The notes beneath the pieces are model-generated. The model was not told the DNA's origin and searched no databases. It saw nothing but the letters and a program-made list of their open reading frames with translations. From Sneathiella sedimenti (GTDB taxonomy: Bacteria > Pseudomonadota > Alphaproteobacteria > Sneathiellales > Sneathiellaceae), in contig NZ_JAFLNC010000002.1 of NCBI RefSeq assembly GCF_017313765.1, positions 310,001-374,000 of the forward strand: a stretch of DNA of 64,000 bases. Reading direction: 5' to 3'. The position numbers were made by a program, and so were the translations under genes. Of this stretch, positions 33,341-41,730 are shown one piece after another (position 1 is the first letter of the stretch; every line of letters begins with the position of its first letter).

Positions 33341-34876
33341 CTATTCTGCCAAGGCCAGTTCCGTGGATTGCATCTTTTTGGGTTTTTTCAATAGCAGCAA
33401 CAGAGGGGCCGCCGCAAGCATCACCCACATCATCAGTGTAAAATTGTTGAGAAAGGCAATTGTGGATGCCTGTCGCGTCACCTCATTATCCAATGCAGAG
33501 ACGCCAGACGCCATATGCCAGTTCCAGGCATTTGGTAGCCACGGGGCATTCATCGCGTCACGAAATGGGGTCATTTGATCGGCAATGGCCGCATGATTGA
33601 TCTGAGTATTGCGGCTCAACATTGTAAACACGATTGAAATCCCGATGCTGCTGCCAATGTTGCGCATCAGGCTGAACATGGCGGTGCCCTCATTTCGAAA
33701 ATGTGCCGCGAGCGTCGAGAAGGTGAGGGTACTCAAGGGGATAAAGATAAACCCAAGACCCACACCTTGAACTATTCCCGTCCAGACAAGGGTTGCAACG
33801 GATACATCTGTCGTGAAGGCAGACATTTCCCACAGGGAGAAGGCAGTCAGGCTGATCCCGAAAAAAATCAGCAGGCGATTATCGATCTTGCCGATCAGTC
33901 GGCCGACAAAAACCATCGCCAGCATGGTGCCTATGCCGCGCGGTGCCAGCACATAGCCTGTCACCAGAACGGGAAAGCCCATGAGATGCTGCAGAAATGG
34001 AGGTAGCAGCGCCATGGTGGCGAGCAGAATGATGCCGACCATGAAAATCAGGAGAAGGCCAACGCTAAAATTGCGATCCTTGAACAGGCCCGGCTCGATA
34101 AAAGGCATCTTCGCGGTGAACATATGCACGAGGAACATATAAAAGCAGAGCCCGGCGACGACGGCTTCGATAATGATCTCGGTCGAGGCGAACCAGTCCT
34201 GCGATTCTCCGCGATCAAGCATCATCTGAAGGGCGCCGATGGCGAGGCTTAATAAGGCGAACCCGAAATAGTCAAAGTTACGGGCGCGCTCTTTTGCCGT
34301 CTCGGGCACGAAGGCGAGGATGCCGAGTAGCGCAAGAATGCCAAAAGGCAGGTTAATGAAGAAAACCCAGCGCCAGTTATAGGTTTCAGTCAGAAAACCG
34401 CCGAGAGTAGGGCCCAGGATCGGCCCGACCATCACCCCCATGCCCCACATGGCCATGGCTGATCCGTGTTTTTCCGTTGGATAGGTATCCAGCAGGACAG
34501 CCTGTGACAACGGGACCAATCCTGCACCGAAGGCGCCCTGAAGCAACCGGTAGAGCACGATCTCATCCAGTGTCGTCGCCGTTCCGCATAACATCGATGT
34601 AATGGTAAAACCGGTCACCATGACAATGAACAGCCGCTTGCGACCCAGGCGGGACGCGAGAAAGCCCGTAGGTGGCGTCATGATTGCGGCGGCGACAATA
34701 TAAGACGTGAGAACCCAGGAAATCTGGTCCTGTGTTGCGGACATGGCCCCCTGCATATGGGGCAGGGCAACATTGGCAATGGTCATGTCCAGCGCCTGCA
34801 TAATTGTAGCCAGCATAATGGAGACAGTGATCAGGCCGCGTTCAAGGGGAGTGCTAGGGGTGGCGGCTGCACTCAT
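33341..34876 (-). CDS. EmrB/QacA-type (DHA2) multidrug efflux transporter
   Basis: A 511-residue inner-membrane major facilitator with about 14 hydrophobic segments, as in the DHA2 family. Motifs include MQALDMTIANVALPHM (motif D1 region), WVLTSYIVAAAIMTPPTGFLASRLGRKR (motif A) and LGPTLGGFLTETYNWRWVFFINLPFG (motif C). It exports toxic hydrophobic compounds using proton influx, together with the membrane-fusion protein encoded just upstream, with which it overlaps by four bases (ATGA at 34873-34876). The MarR gene at the head of the operon probably represses it. No outer-membrane partner is in the window. Confidence 0.92.
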   Translation of the reverse strand: MSAAATPSTPLERGLITVSIMLATIMQALDMTIANVALPHMQGAMSATQDQISWVLTSYIVAAAIMTPPTGFLASRLGRKRLFIVMVTGFTITSMLCGTATTLDEIVLYRLLQGAFGAGLVPLSQAVLLDTYPTEKHGSAMAMWGMGVMVGPILGPTLGGFLTETYNWRWVFFINLPFGILALLGILAFVPETAKERARNFDYFGFALLSLAIGALQMMLDRGESQDWFASTEIIIEAVVAGLCFYMFLVHMFTAKMPFIEPGLFKDRNFSVGLLLIFMVGIILLATMALLPPFLQHLMGFPVLVTGYVLAPRGIGTMLAMVFVGRLIGKIDNRLLIFFGISLTAFSLWEMSAFTTDVSVATLVWTGIVQGVGLGFIFIPLSTLTFSTLAAHFRNEGTAMFSLMRNIGSSIGISIVFTMLSRNTQINHAAIADQMTPFRDAMNAPWLPNAWNWHMASGVSALDNEVTRQASTIAFLNNFTLMMWVMLAAAPLLLLLKKPKKMQSTELALAE

Positions 34877-36087
34877 TTACCGTCGGCCGCCTCATTGGCT
34901 CTGGCGGAGGCAGGTATCCCGCCCAGCCAACTGAGCGCTGTATGCACAATCTCCGGCATCGGCCTGCTTTGCTCGGTATCTATTTCAACTGTCGTACTCA
35001 TCCCGGCACGGAGCTGCGGGTCATCGTCCTTCCGGATCACCTTTATCCGGACGGGGATTCGCTGTACCACCTTCACCCAGTTCCCCGTGGCATTCTGTGG
35101 CGGAATAACCGAGAATTCTGCCCCCGTTGCCTGGCTGAGGCTATCAACGGTTCCCTGCCATTCCCGGTCCGGGTAGGTATCCACATGGATGGTTACCTTC
35201 TGGCCCGGCATGACATGGGTAAGGTCGGTTTCCTTAAAGTTGGCCTCAATCCAGATATCCTTGTTGGCGATCAGGCTCATGACCGGGCTGCTGAAAGCGC
35301 CGTTGCCGATGACCTGCTGGCCGATTTGCGGTGTGTTGCTGGCGATCCCGTCAAACGGCGCGTGCACAGTGGCTCGCTCCAGATTGAGTGTCGCCCGTTC
35401 CTTTGCCGCCAGAGCCGCCAGATAAAGGGCATGTTTTTCAACCGGAATATCCGGATTGCCGCCCAGTTGTGCGCTGATCTCCGCCAGTTCCTGATTGATA
35501 ACAAGAACCTCCTGTTTCGCGATATCAAGATCATGACGCGTCGAATCGAGCTTGCTGCGAGAGACGGCACTGCTGGCAATCAGTTTTGTTTGTCGGTCAT
35601 GTTCTTTCTGGGCAAAGGCAATATTCGTGCGTGCCAGCGCAAGCTCGCCCAATTTCTGGCGGTACGTGGCCTTAAGGCTGGCGATTTTGTCCCTGGCATT
35701 AGAAAGCCCGGCCTCTGCCTCCGCGATGGCAATTCGATAGGGTCGATCATCAATCTGGAACAGGATATCGCCTTTCGTGACCCGCTGGTTCTCCTTGACG
35801 GGAACAGCGGAGACAAGTCCCGATACTTCGGCGGCGATCATCACTTTAACCGCCTTGACATAGGCATTCTCCGTATCGACAAACCGGCCACCGGTAAAAT
35901 AGATATAGGCGCCGGCCAATAGTACGAGAATGGGACCCAGGAGGAGGAGGGAAGTCCGAATCCAGCGGTGCCGACGTACTGGTTTCCTTGGGGAGGTAGA
36001 GGTAACGCTCAAAATGGCCGGAGCCTCTGCTTGCTTCGGATCGGATGTAGCCGGATTGCCAGAGGTTTCAGACTCTTTTTGCGACAT
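34873..36087 (-). CDS. EmrA/HlyD-type membrane fusion protein
   Basis: A 404-residue periplasmic adaptor with one N-terminal membrane anchor (LLLLGPILVLLAGAYIYF, about residues 45-62). The biotinyl-lipoyl halves are marked by AEVSGLVSAVPVKENQRVTKGD and HAPFDGIASNTPQIGQQV, and a coiled-coil hairpin lies between them (about residues 110-215). It links the EmrB-like pump to an outer-membrane channel. An upstream in-frame ATG at 36123 exists, but I prefer 36087; either overlaps the end of the MarR gene. The last four bases are shared with the transporter start. Confidence 0.9.
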   Translation of the reverse strand: MSQKESETSGNPATSDPKQAEAPAILSVTSTSPRKPVRRHRWIRTSLLLLGPILVLLAGAYIYFTGGRFVDTENAYVKAVKVMIAAEVSGLVSAVPVKENQRVTKGDILFQIDDRPYRIAIAEAEAGLSNARDKIASLKATYRQKLGELALARTNIAFAQKEHDRQTKLIASSAVSRSKLDSTRHDLDIAKQEVLVINQELAEISAQLGGNPDIPVEKHALYLAALAAKERATLNLERATVHAPFDGIASNTPQIGQQVIGNGAFSSPVMSLIANKDIWIEANFKETDLTHVMPGQKVTIHVDTYPDREWQGTVDSLSQATGAEFSVIPPQNATGNWVKVVQRIPVRIKVIRKDDDPQLRAGMSTTVEIDTEQSRPMPEIVHTALSWLGGIPASARANEAADGK

Positions 36088-36562
36088 TTTCGTTTCTTTC
36101 GATTTCCTCGACATCGCCGTCACATAGGCGATCCTCGGCGGACAGCAGGCTTTGTTTGGTCTGCTGCAGGGCCCTGATCAATTGATCCCGCGCAACCTCG
36201 GAAAGATCGGCCATCGCATCCTCATGTGTTTTCGTGGCGAGTTCCCACATTTGGTCCAGCAGTGGCTGGGCATGGGGCGTCAGGTAAAGCCGGATTGCCC
36301 GCCTGTCGTCAGGATCCGGGCGCCGCGCAACAAGTCCCGCTTCTTCCAGTCGATCGATGAGGCGGGCCAGCGTAATTGCCTGGATTTCGAGTGAATCAGC
36401 CAGCGTCACTTGTTTGACCCCTTCCTGCCGCGCAAGGAAAGCCAATGCGCGCCACTGGCCTAATGAAAGGCCCAGCCCCTGCGCGCGTCGATTGAAGTTT
36501 CGCCGCATCAGGCGAGCCACATCAGTAACCAGAAAACCAAGGCTTTCTTCCGGGAGTTTCAT
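36068..36562 (-). CDS. MarR-family transcriptional regulator
   Basis: A 164-residue winged-helix repressor. The DNA-binding region reads VKQVTLADSLEIQAITLARLIDRLEEAGLVARRPDPDDRRAIRLYLT (in pieces, about residues 50-100), with the conserved DxRxxR-type wing. Ribosome site GGAGG sits 7 bases before the ATG at 36562; the longer frame upstream has no support. It heads the efflux operon and overlaps the EmrA-like gene. A 17-base dyad, 20 bases upstream, is the likely operator, so the expected behaviour is autorepression released by hydrophobic compounds. Confidence 0.92.
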   Translation of the reverse strand: MKLPEESLGFLVTDVARLMRRNFNRRAQGLGLSLGQWRALAFLARQEGVKQVTLADSLEIQAITLARLIDRLEEAGLVARRPDPDDRRAIRLYLTPHAQPLLDQMWELATKTHEDAMADLSEVARDQLIRALQQTKQSLLSAEDRLCDGDVEEIERNENVAKRV

Positions 36563-36581
36563 ACCGCCTCCTTTGCTAGGG

Positions 36582-36598
36582 TACTTATATAATAAGTA
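36582..36598. promoter_or_regulatory. MarR operator candidate upstream of the efflux operon
   Basis: TACTTAT-ATA-ATAAGTA is a perfect dyad with 7-base arms and a 3-base centre, typical in size for MarR dimers. It lies 20 bases upstream of the MarR start codon, and its TATAAT-like core (36586-36591 region) could be the -10 itself, so binding would block transcription. Confidence 0.6.
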
Positions 36599-36632
36599 AA
36601 GTATAGTAAATATCAATAGGCGTTGAGCGCAC

Positions 36633-36669
36633 AAAAATAGCCCGCCGGAAGAGTTTCTCCTGACGGGCT
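36633..36669 (-). terminator. Intrinsic terminator after the ketopantoate-reductase-like gene
   Basis: On the minus strand, AGCCCG (36669-36664) pairs with CGGGCT (36644-36639), with further GGA/TCC pairing inside, and is followed by ATTTTT (36638-36633). It lies 45 bases past the stop of the gene at 36714, ending the three-gene ligase operon. Confidence 0.7.
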
Positions 36670-36713
36670 TTAATTTATTATAAATCAAATAGTTATGTGG
36701 ATTACATGTCTGC

Positions 36714-37697
36714 CTAGTTAAGGCATCCGAGCAATCGTGCCTTTTGCCGGACAAGGGAGGCAACCGTATCGATGGTGGGCGTTTCATGGCCGGTAATAGC
36801 GCCGAGTTCCTGCACAGCCGTCACCAAGGCATCAATCTCCATCGGGCGCCGGCTTTCCATATCGACCAGCATGGAAGTCTTGTGCGGGCCAACTTTCGAC
36901 GACCCTTCAATGCGCTTGTCGACATCGATGGGATAATTGACCCCGAGGGATTCACCGATGGCTTGCGCTTCCAGCATCATTTTTCGGGCGACAGCACGGG
37001 TGTCCGGATCTCCGGTTATCTTGTCCAGCGTTTCGCCGGTCAAAGCGGAGATGGGATTGAAACTGAGATTGCCCCAGAGCTTGACCCAGATATCGGAACG
37101 GATATCGGTACGGACTGGCGCCTTGAGTCCGGCCCCGATCAGCAGCTTGGACAGGGTGGTGACTCGTTCAGTCCGTTCCCCTGTCGGTTCTCCAACTGGG
37201 AAGCGATCGCCGGCCATTTGGGCAATAACGCCGGGTTCCGTGACTTCCGCCGCCTGATATATAACCGCGCCAATGGCCCGTTCCGGGCCGATCCCGTCCC
37301 AGATTTTACCGTCCGGATCGACAGCCTTGACCCGCTGGTTTTCATTGTCACCCTTGATCCCGTAGAAATACCACCAGGGAACGCCGTTTTGCGCGGTGAC
37401 GACTGCGGTATCGGGCCCGAGCAGCGGTTGCAACTTGTCCACTATGCCACCGATTGAATGAGCTTTCAGCGCAATGATGACATAGTCCTGCGGGCCGAGG
37501 TCCGCAGGATCATCCGTTGCCGTTATATTTTCGATGGTGAAACTTTCGTCCGGCCCGTTGATAGTCAGCCCTTTTTCGCGAATGGCCGCCAAATGCGGGC
37601 CGCGCGCGATGAGGGAGACGTCCGCATCACCTTTCCGTGCAAGCAAGGCACCGACCAGTCCACCAATTGCGCCTGCGCCATAGATACAAATTTTCAT
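36714..37697 (-). CDS. Ketopantoate reductase-like (ApbA/PanE family) dehydrogenase
   Basis: A 327-residue NADPH-dependent reductase of the PanE fold. The N-terminal ICIYGAGAIGGLVGALLARKGD is the GxGxxG motif, VIIALKAHSI and VVTAQNGVPWW follow as in ketopantoate reductases, and KLWGNLSFNPISALTG carries the catalytic Lys. Family members reduce 2-oxo acids; this one is not near pantothenate genes. Instead it is translationally coupled (TAATG, 37695-37699) to an oxalate-CoA-ligase-like gene, so I infer a 2-oxoacid reductase in a short catabolic operon rather than a panE. Confidence 0.85.
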   Translation of the reverse strand: MKICIYGAGAIGGLVGALLARKGDADVSLIARGPHLAAIREKGLTINGPDESFTIENITATDDPADLGPQDYVIIALKAHSIGGIVDKLQPLLGPDTAVVTAQNGVPWWYFYGIKGDNENQRVKAVDPDGKIWDGIGPERAIGAVIYQAAEVTEPGVIAQMAGDRFPVGEPTGERTERVTTLSKLLIGAGLKAPVRTDIRSDIWVKLWGNLSFNPISALTGETLDKITGDPDTRAVARKMMLEAQAIGESLGVNYPIDVDKRIEGSSKVGPHKTSMLVDMESRRPMEIDALVTAVQELGAITGHETPTIDTVASLVRQKARLLGCLN

Positions 37698-39217
37698 TAC
37701 GCTAATCCTAGTTTTTCGGCCAGGCCGATCCGTTGAAGTTTTCCTGTTGCGCCTTTCGGAATTTCATCCAGCAGCGTGATGCTGCGTGGCACCTTGAAGG
37801 CGGCAAGGCTTTTTGCGGCGAAGTCCCGGAGTTCTGCTTCCGTCGCCTGTTGTCCGTCCCGTAATACGATGGCTGCGGCAACTTCCTCCCCGAGCTTTTC
37901 ATGAGGAAGCGCGAAGGTCACGACCTGTTCCACCGCCGGATGGTTCATCAATACTTCATCAACTTCGCGCGGGGAAATTTTTTCGCCCCCGCGATTGATG
38001 ATCTCCTTCAACCGGCCGGTGAGGGAGAGATATCCGTCCGCGGACATGATGCCCTGATCGCCGGTCCGGAACCAGCCATTGGTAAAGGCTTCCGCGTTGG
38101 CCTTCGGATTATTTTCATAACCCGTTGTAACATTCTCTCCGCGAATAACGATCTCCCCGGTTTCGCCAGCTTTTAGGAGAAGGCCATCTTCCGACATAAT
38201 GGCAACCTCTGGTCCTGATGCGATACCGACACTTCCGGGGATGCGCCGGGCAGGGGGCAGCGGGTTGGCCGCCATCTGGTGCGAGGCTTCTGTCATGCCA
38301 TAGGCCTCGATCACCGGGCAGTGCCACATTTCCTCCAGGGCCGCCATCACCTGCGGCGGCAGCGAGGCCGAGGAAGAGCGGATAAAGCGAAGCTTGGCAG
38401 CCTTGACGATTGCTTCATTGCGGGCCCCGCGCGCTAAGATAGCCTGATGCATGGTTGGAACCGCCGTGTACCAGCTCGGCTTTTCCTCATCAATCCATCC
38501 AAAAACCTTCAACGCGTTGAACCCCGGCGTACAGGTCACGCTTGCGCCGGCTTTCAGGGAGGAAAGTACCGCCGCAATGAGCCCGTGAATATGAAATAGC
38601 GGCATGATGTTGAGGCATTTATCCGTTGGCGTAAGGGCCAGCGAGTGGGCAATGTTCCGCGCAGATGCAGTAACATTCCGGTGGCTGAGCGGCACGATTT
38701 TGGGCCGCGACGTCGTGCCGGAAGTATGCAGGATGAGCGCAATATCTTCGGCCTCCGCTTTACCCGGCGAGCCAGCGTCCCCAACCGGGGCTCCTACCAG
38801 CTCAATAAGACCTGCGGGAGCATTTTCCGGCACAGTGAGCTCAATCAGGCTCACCCCGAGCTTTTTGGCGACATCAACCGCCGGGCTTTTGCTGCCTTTT
38901 TCGACGATCAGGGCCTTGGCTTTCAAATCTTCAAGGTAGAATTCAAACTCCTCGGCCTTGTAGTCGGGATTTAGCGGGGCCGTGGTCGCGGCGCAGGCGA
39001 CCGTCACAAAGGCGCTGGCCATTTCCGGACCGTTTGGCAGGACAATCGCAACGCGATCACCGCGACCGATCCCAAGACTATTCAGTGTTTCTATAACATT
39101 GGCGCTCAGCTCCCGAAGGGCGGCATAGCTAAGCGCGTTTCGCTCGGGCGCACCGATGGCGGCGTCTTCGCCAGCACCGGCATTGATAAGATCGAGCATC
39201 GTCGTCGCATCTGTCAT
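37697..39217 (-). CDS. Acyl-CoA ligase resembling oxalate-CoA ligase (AAE3/Pcs60 type)
   Basis: A 506-residue ANL ligase. LHTSGTTSRPKIVPLSHRN is the ATP-binding loop, and PLFHIHGLIAAVLSSL, RFIRSSSASLPPQVM and IEAYGMTEASHQMAANPLPP recall plant AAE3 and yeast Pcs60, which activate oxalate. The C-terminal lysine motif is KGATGKLQRIGLAEKLGL. It sits between a CaiC-like ligase and a ketopantoate-reductase-like gene in one operon. Oxalate or another short dicarboxylate is my inferred substrate; no oxalyl-CoA decarboxylase gene is present here, so the assignment is tentative. Confidence 0.88.
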   Translation of the reverse strand: MTDATTMLDLINAGAGEDAAIGAPERNALSYAALRELSANVIETLNSLGIGRGDRVAIVLPNGPEMASAFVTVACAATTAPLNPDYKAEEFEFYLEDLKAKALIVEKGSKSPAVDVAKKLGVSLIELTVPENAPAGLIELVGAPVGDAGSPGKAEAEDIALILHTSGTTSRPKIVPLSHRNVTASARNIAHSLALTPTDKCLNIMPLFHIHGLIAAVLSSLKAGASVTCTPGFNALKVFGWIDEEKPSWYTAVPTMHQAILARGARNEAIVKAAKLRFIRSSSASLPPQVMAALEEMWHCPVIEAYGMTEASHQMAANPLPPARRIPGSVGIASGPEVAIMSEDGLLLKAGETGEIVIRGENVTTGYENNPKANAEAFTNGWFRTGDQGIMSADGYLSLTGRLKEIINRGGEKISPREVDEVLMNHPAVEQVVTFALPHEKLGEEVAAAIVLRDGQQATEAELRDFAAKSLAAFKVPRSITLLDEIPKGATGKLQRIGLAEKLGLA

Positions 39218-39236
39218 CCGTCTTCTTCTTTCCGGG

Positions 39237-40841
39237 TTAACCAGCTTTGGTTTCCGCGTCTATTGCTGGCAGTCTCTCCCTAAGTTCATTTTTGGCAATC
39301 TTCTCGAGAGTTGATCGCGGAAATTCATCAAGAACAATAACATCGCGGACAACCTTGAAGTCGGCAAGGTTCTTCTTGCAGGCACCGATAATTGCGTCCT
39401 TCAGATCGTCCGGCGCTCCCGGTTTCGGAATGACAAAGACAACCGGGACTTCGTCCAGCATGTAATGCTTTTGCCCGACAACCGCGCATTCTGCGATCCA
39501 GCCGGTTTCCATGACCACGGTTTCGATTTCCGATGCGGCAACATTCTCGGCACCGATCTTCAGCATGTCTTTCTCGCGATCCCCGAAAAACAGGTCGCCA
39601 TTTTCATCCATGCGGACATAGTCGCCTGTTTCGAACCAGCCATCCGCATCGTAGGACTTCGCATTGGCGTCAGGATTACGGAAATATTCCTTGAACATGC
39701 TGACACCACGCACCCCGCGGATATAGAGCAAGCCCCGTTCGCCCGGCTTGACATGACGGCCCTCGGGATCGCGAATATCAATATTAAATCCGGGCGAGAC
39801 ACGTCCGATACCCACGGCAGGCCCTGCATGATCCATGTCACTGACGATGCCTTGCGTAATGGTCTCCGTCATGCCCCACCAGCCCAGGGTCTTTATCCCG
39901 TAGGTCTCTTCGACCTGTGGAATGCGGATGCCGGCTCCCCAGAACCGGAAATTATGGTCCGATGGCGGATCCTTTGCGAGCAGGGCACTCACACAAAAAC
40001 GGATGATCGAGGCCCAGGTGCATTTGTTGCGCCGGGCCACATCCCAGAACCGGGAGGCCGAGAATTTCGGTTGAATAACGATGGTGCCGCCGATCCACAG
40101 GGTGCTCAGCATCGAGTAGGACTGGGCGTTCGTATGGAAGAGGGGGAGGAAAGCCATGCAGATATCCTCATGACGAAGCCGCATATGCGCGACATTCATC
40201 TGTGCCCCCCAAATCGCGTTGGCATGGGTCCAAAGGACGGCTTTCGGTCTTGACGTGGTGCCGGAGGTGAATTGCACACCGAGATCAGCAAACGGGTCCG
40301 CGGCACGGGCCGGGCAGGGGGCTGTCTCGGCGAGCAGGTCGGTGTAAGGAATATGGGGAATATCTGCGGGAACATCCGCGGGCGCGCCGGAATCGTTGTC
40401 GGTAACCGCCAGAAATTTGATGCCGGGCGCGGACTCATGCACGAGAGCGGCGAAGGAGGGCTGAGTAATTGCCGCGACTATCTCGGCGTGATCGGCGAAA
40501 TAGGTCATGTCCCTGGCCACAGATCGGGTGTTGGTGGACACAGCTACCGCGCCAACGCGGGCACAGGCGAACCAGGAAATCAAAAATTCCGGGCTGTTGT
40601 CCAAGTGCAGCATGACCTTATCGCCAAATGCGACGCCATTTTTATGCAAAGCCGCGGCCACGCGTTCCACCTGCGCGCCAAATTCGCCGTAGGTGAAGGT
40701 TTGAGAATTTCCGTCAAATGGCTCCCAGATGATAAACGGCTTTTCCGGGCAGCGTTCGACCCATTGGCGCAACAACCAGGGAATATCACGACCTTCGATC
40801 ATGGATTTATGGGATTGCGCGATGGTATCTATTAGCCTCAT
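39237..40841 (-). CDS. Acyl-CoA ligase (CaiC-like, AMP-forming)
   Basis: A 534-residue ANL ligase. Motifs are GVQFTSGTTSRPKAVLWTHAN (P-loop), WWGMTETITQG, the hinge DGWFETGDYVRMDENGDLFFGDREKDMLKIGAENV (in pieces) and a C-terminal PRSTLEKIAKNELRE in which the usual TGK is TLEK. It resembles crotonobetaine/carnitine-CoA ligases and related fatty-acid ligases. AGGTGAG precedes the ATG. It is the first gene of the three-gene minus-strand operon that ends at the terminator near 36650, and is divergent from the stress-regulated DUF6134 operon. Confidence 0.9.
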   Translation of the reverse strand: MRLIDTIAQSHKSMIEGRDIPWLLRQWVERCPEKPFIIWEPFDGNSQTFTYGEFGAQVERVAAALHKNGVAFGDKVMLHLDNSPEFLISWFACARVGAVAVSTNTRSVARDMTYFADHAEIVAAITQPSFAALVHESAPGIKFLAVTDNDSGAPADVPADIPHIPYTDLLAETAPCPARAADPFADLGVQFTSGTTSRPKAVLWTHANAIWGAQMNVAHMRLRHEDICMAFLPLFHTNAQSYSMLSTLWIGGTIVIQPKFSASRFWDVARRNKCTWASIIRFCVSALLAKDPPSDHNFRFWGAGIRIPQVEETYGIKTLGWWGMTETITQGIVSDMDHAGPAVGIGRVSPGFNIDIRDPEGRHVKPGERGLLYIRGVRGVSMFKEYFRNPDANAKSYDADGWFETGDYVRMDENGDLFFGDREKDMLKIGAENVAASEIETVVMETGWIAECAVVGQKHYMLDEVPVVFVIPKPGAPDDLKDAIIGACKKNLADFKVVRDVIVLDEFPRSTLEKIAKNELRERLPAIDAETKAG

Positions 40842-40938
40842 TACTCACCTGTCTTTTTTTATTTTCAAAATCATAAAAAGGAAACGCGACGAACGCCAGC
40901 GTCTCGTATCCGTTCGTCACCTTTTCCGCATTATGAAA

Positions 40939-40968
40939 TGATCCAAACAGGCGCTTTCCTCGTATCAA
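40939..40968 (+). promoter_or_regulatory. ECF sigma (RpoE/ChrR-type) promoter for the DUF6134-SDR-SnoaL operon
   Basis: TGATCC (40939-40944), exactly 18 bases, then TATCAA (40963-40968). The gene start (GTG 40999) is 30 bases downstream with a GGGGG ribosome site between. The same TGATCC-N18-TA form occurs at the two divergent promoters near 48168-48245 and matches the known pattern for Rhodobacter sphaeroides RpoE (TGATCC -35). Confidence 0.72.
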
Positions 40969-40998
40969 GGGAAATATCTTGCGAAAAGGGGGCGTCGT

Positions 40999-41730
40999 GT
41001 GACCGGATATAAGTACTTCAGACATCTTTATTCAGGCTCCATTGGGTTGCAGGTTCTTTTTCTATTCTCAATGGCTGTTCTCACCAAGGACGTAGTGGCT
41101 TCACCAGAGGTGGCGGGAGACCCGCTTGGACTTTACGGACAAAGTCATGAATTCTCTGTACTCCGTGACGGTATCCCGGTCGGCCGGCACCTGTTGCTTT
41201 TTGAGCGCGAAGGTGACGCAGTTCGTGTGCAGAATGTTTTCAATATCGAGGTCAGTTTCCTTGGCATCTCGCTTTACCGGTTCGACTACCGGAGCAGGGC
41301 CCTTTGGGCGGCGGACGGGCTGCAGGCCATTGACATCACGATTAATGACGATGGCACCAACTCGGAGATAAGCGGGCGGCGTGAGACTACTGCCTTCAGG
41401 ATAAGCGGCGAGAACATGGCAACCGTGGAAGGCACCGAAATCTACCCGACCAACCACTGGAACAGCGGTGCCCTGAGTCAGTCCCGGCTGTTCAATACCC
41501 TGACGGGGAAAATGAACAATGTCACCATTATCAATGCGGGAGAGGAGACCGTTGCTGTGCGCGGTGGCACCGTCCGTGCGACCCGCTATGTCTATGACGG
41601 GGAACTGAAGCTGGATTCCTGGTACGACAGGCGGGGACGCTGGGTCAAAATGGCTTTCAAGGCAAAGGATAATTCGGATATGGTCTATTTTTGCGAAACC
41701 TGTCCTGTGGAGGTCGGATCAAGCGAATGA
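40999..41730 (+). CDS. DUF6134-family exported protein
   Basis: A 243-residue protein with an N-terminal hydrophobic export signal (about residues 12-34, GLQVLFLFSMAVLTKDVVAS). The mature part is beta-rich: LYGQSHEFSVLRDGIPVGRH, then RFDYRSRALWAADGL, the family-typical YPTNHWNSG and LFNTLTGKM, and a terminal YDGELKLDSWYDRRGRWVKM. It begins with GTG after GGGGG. It overlaps the following SDR gene (ATGA, 41727-41730). Its ECF-type promoter ties it to the ChrR sigma system; I infer a periplasmic or envelope role under oxidative stress. No enzymatic motif is evident. Confidence 0.8.
   Translation: MTGYKYFRHLYSGSIGLQVLFLFSMAVLTKDVVASPEVAGDPLGLYGQSHEFSVLRDGIPVGRHLLLFEREGDAVRVQNVFNIEVSFLGISLYRFDYRSRALWAADGLQAIDITINDDGTNSEISGRRETTAFRISGENMATVEGTEIYPTNHWNSGALSQSRLFNTLTGKMNNVTIINAGEETVAVRGGTVRATRYVYDGELKLDSWYDRRGRWVKMAFKAKDNSDMVYFCETCPVEVGSSE

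Noticed and set aside
32244-33578. A 444-codon open frame on the + strand
   Set aside because: It runs opposite the acyl-CoA dehydrogenase and the end of the EmrB-like gene; the sequence has no recognisable motif and is a shadow of the well-supported minus-strand genes.
34942-35922. A 326-codon open frame on the + strand
   Set aside because: Opposite the EmrA-like gene, with no coding signals of its own.
36714-37697. A true panE for pantothenate synthesis
   Set aside because: It is coupled to acyl-CoA ligases, not to panB or panC; the family has many 2-oxoacid reductases of other function.
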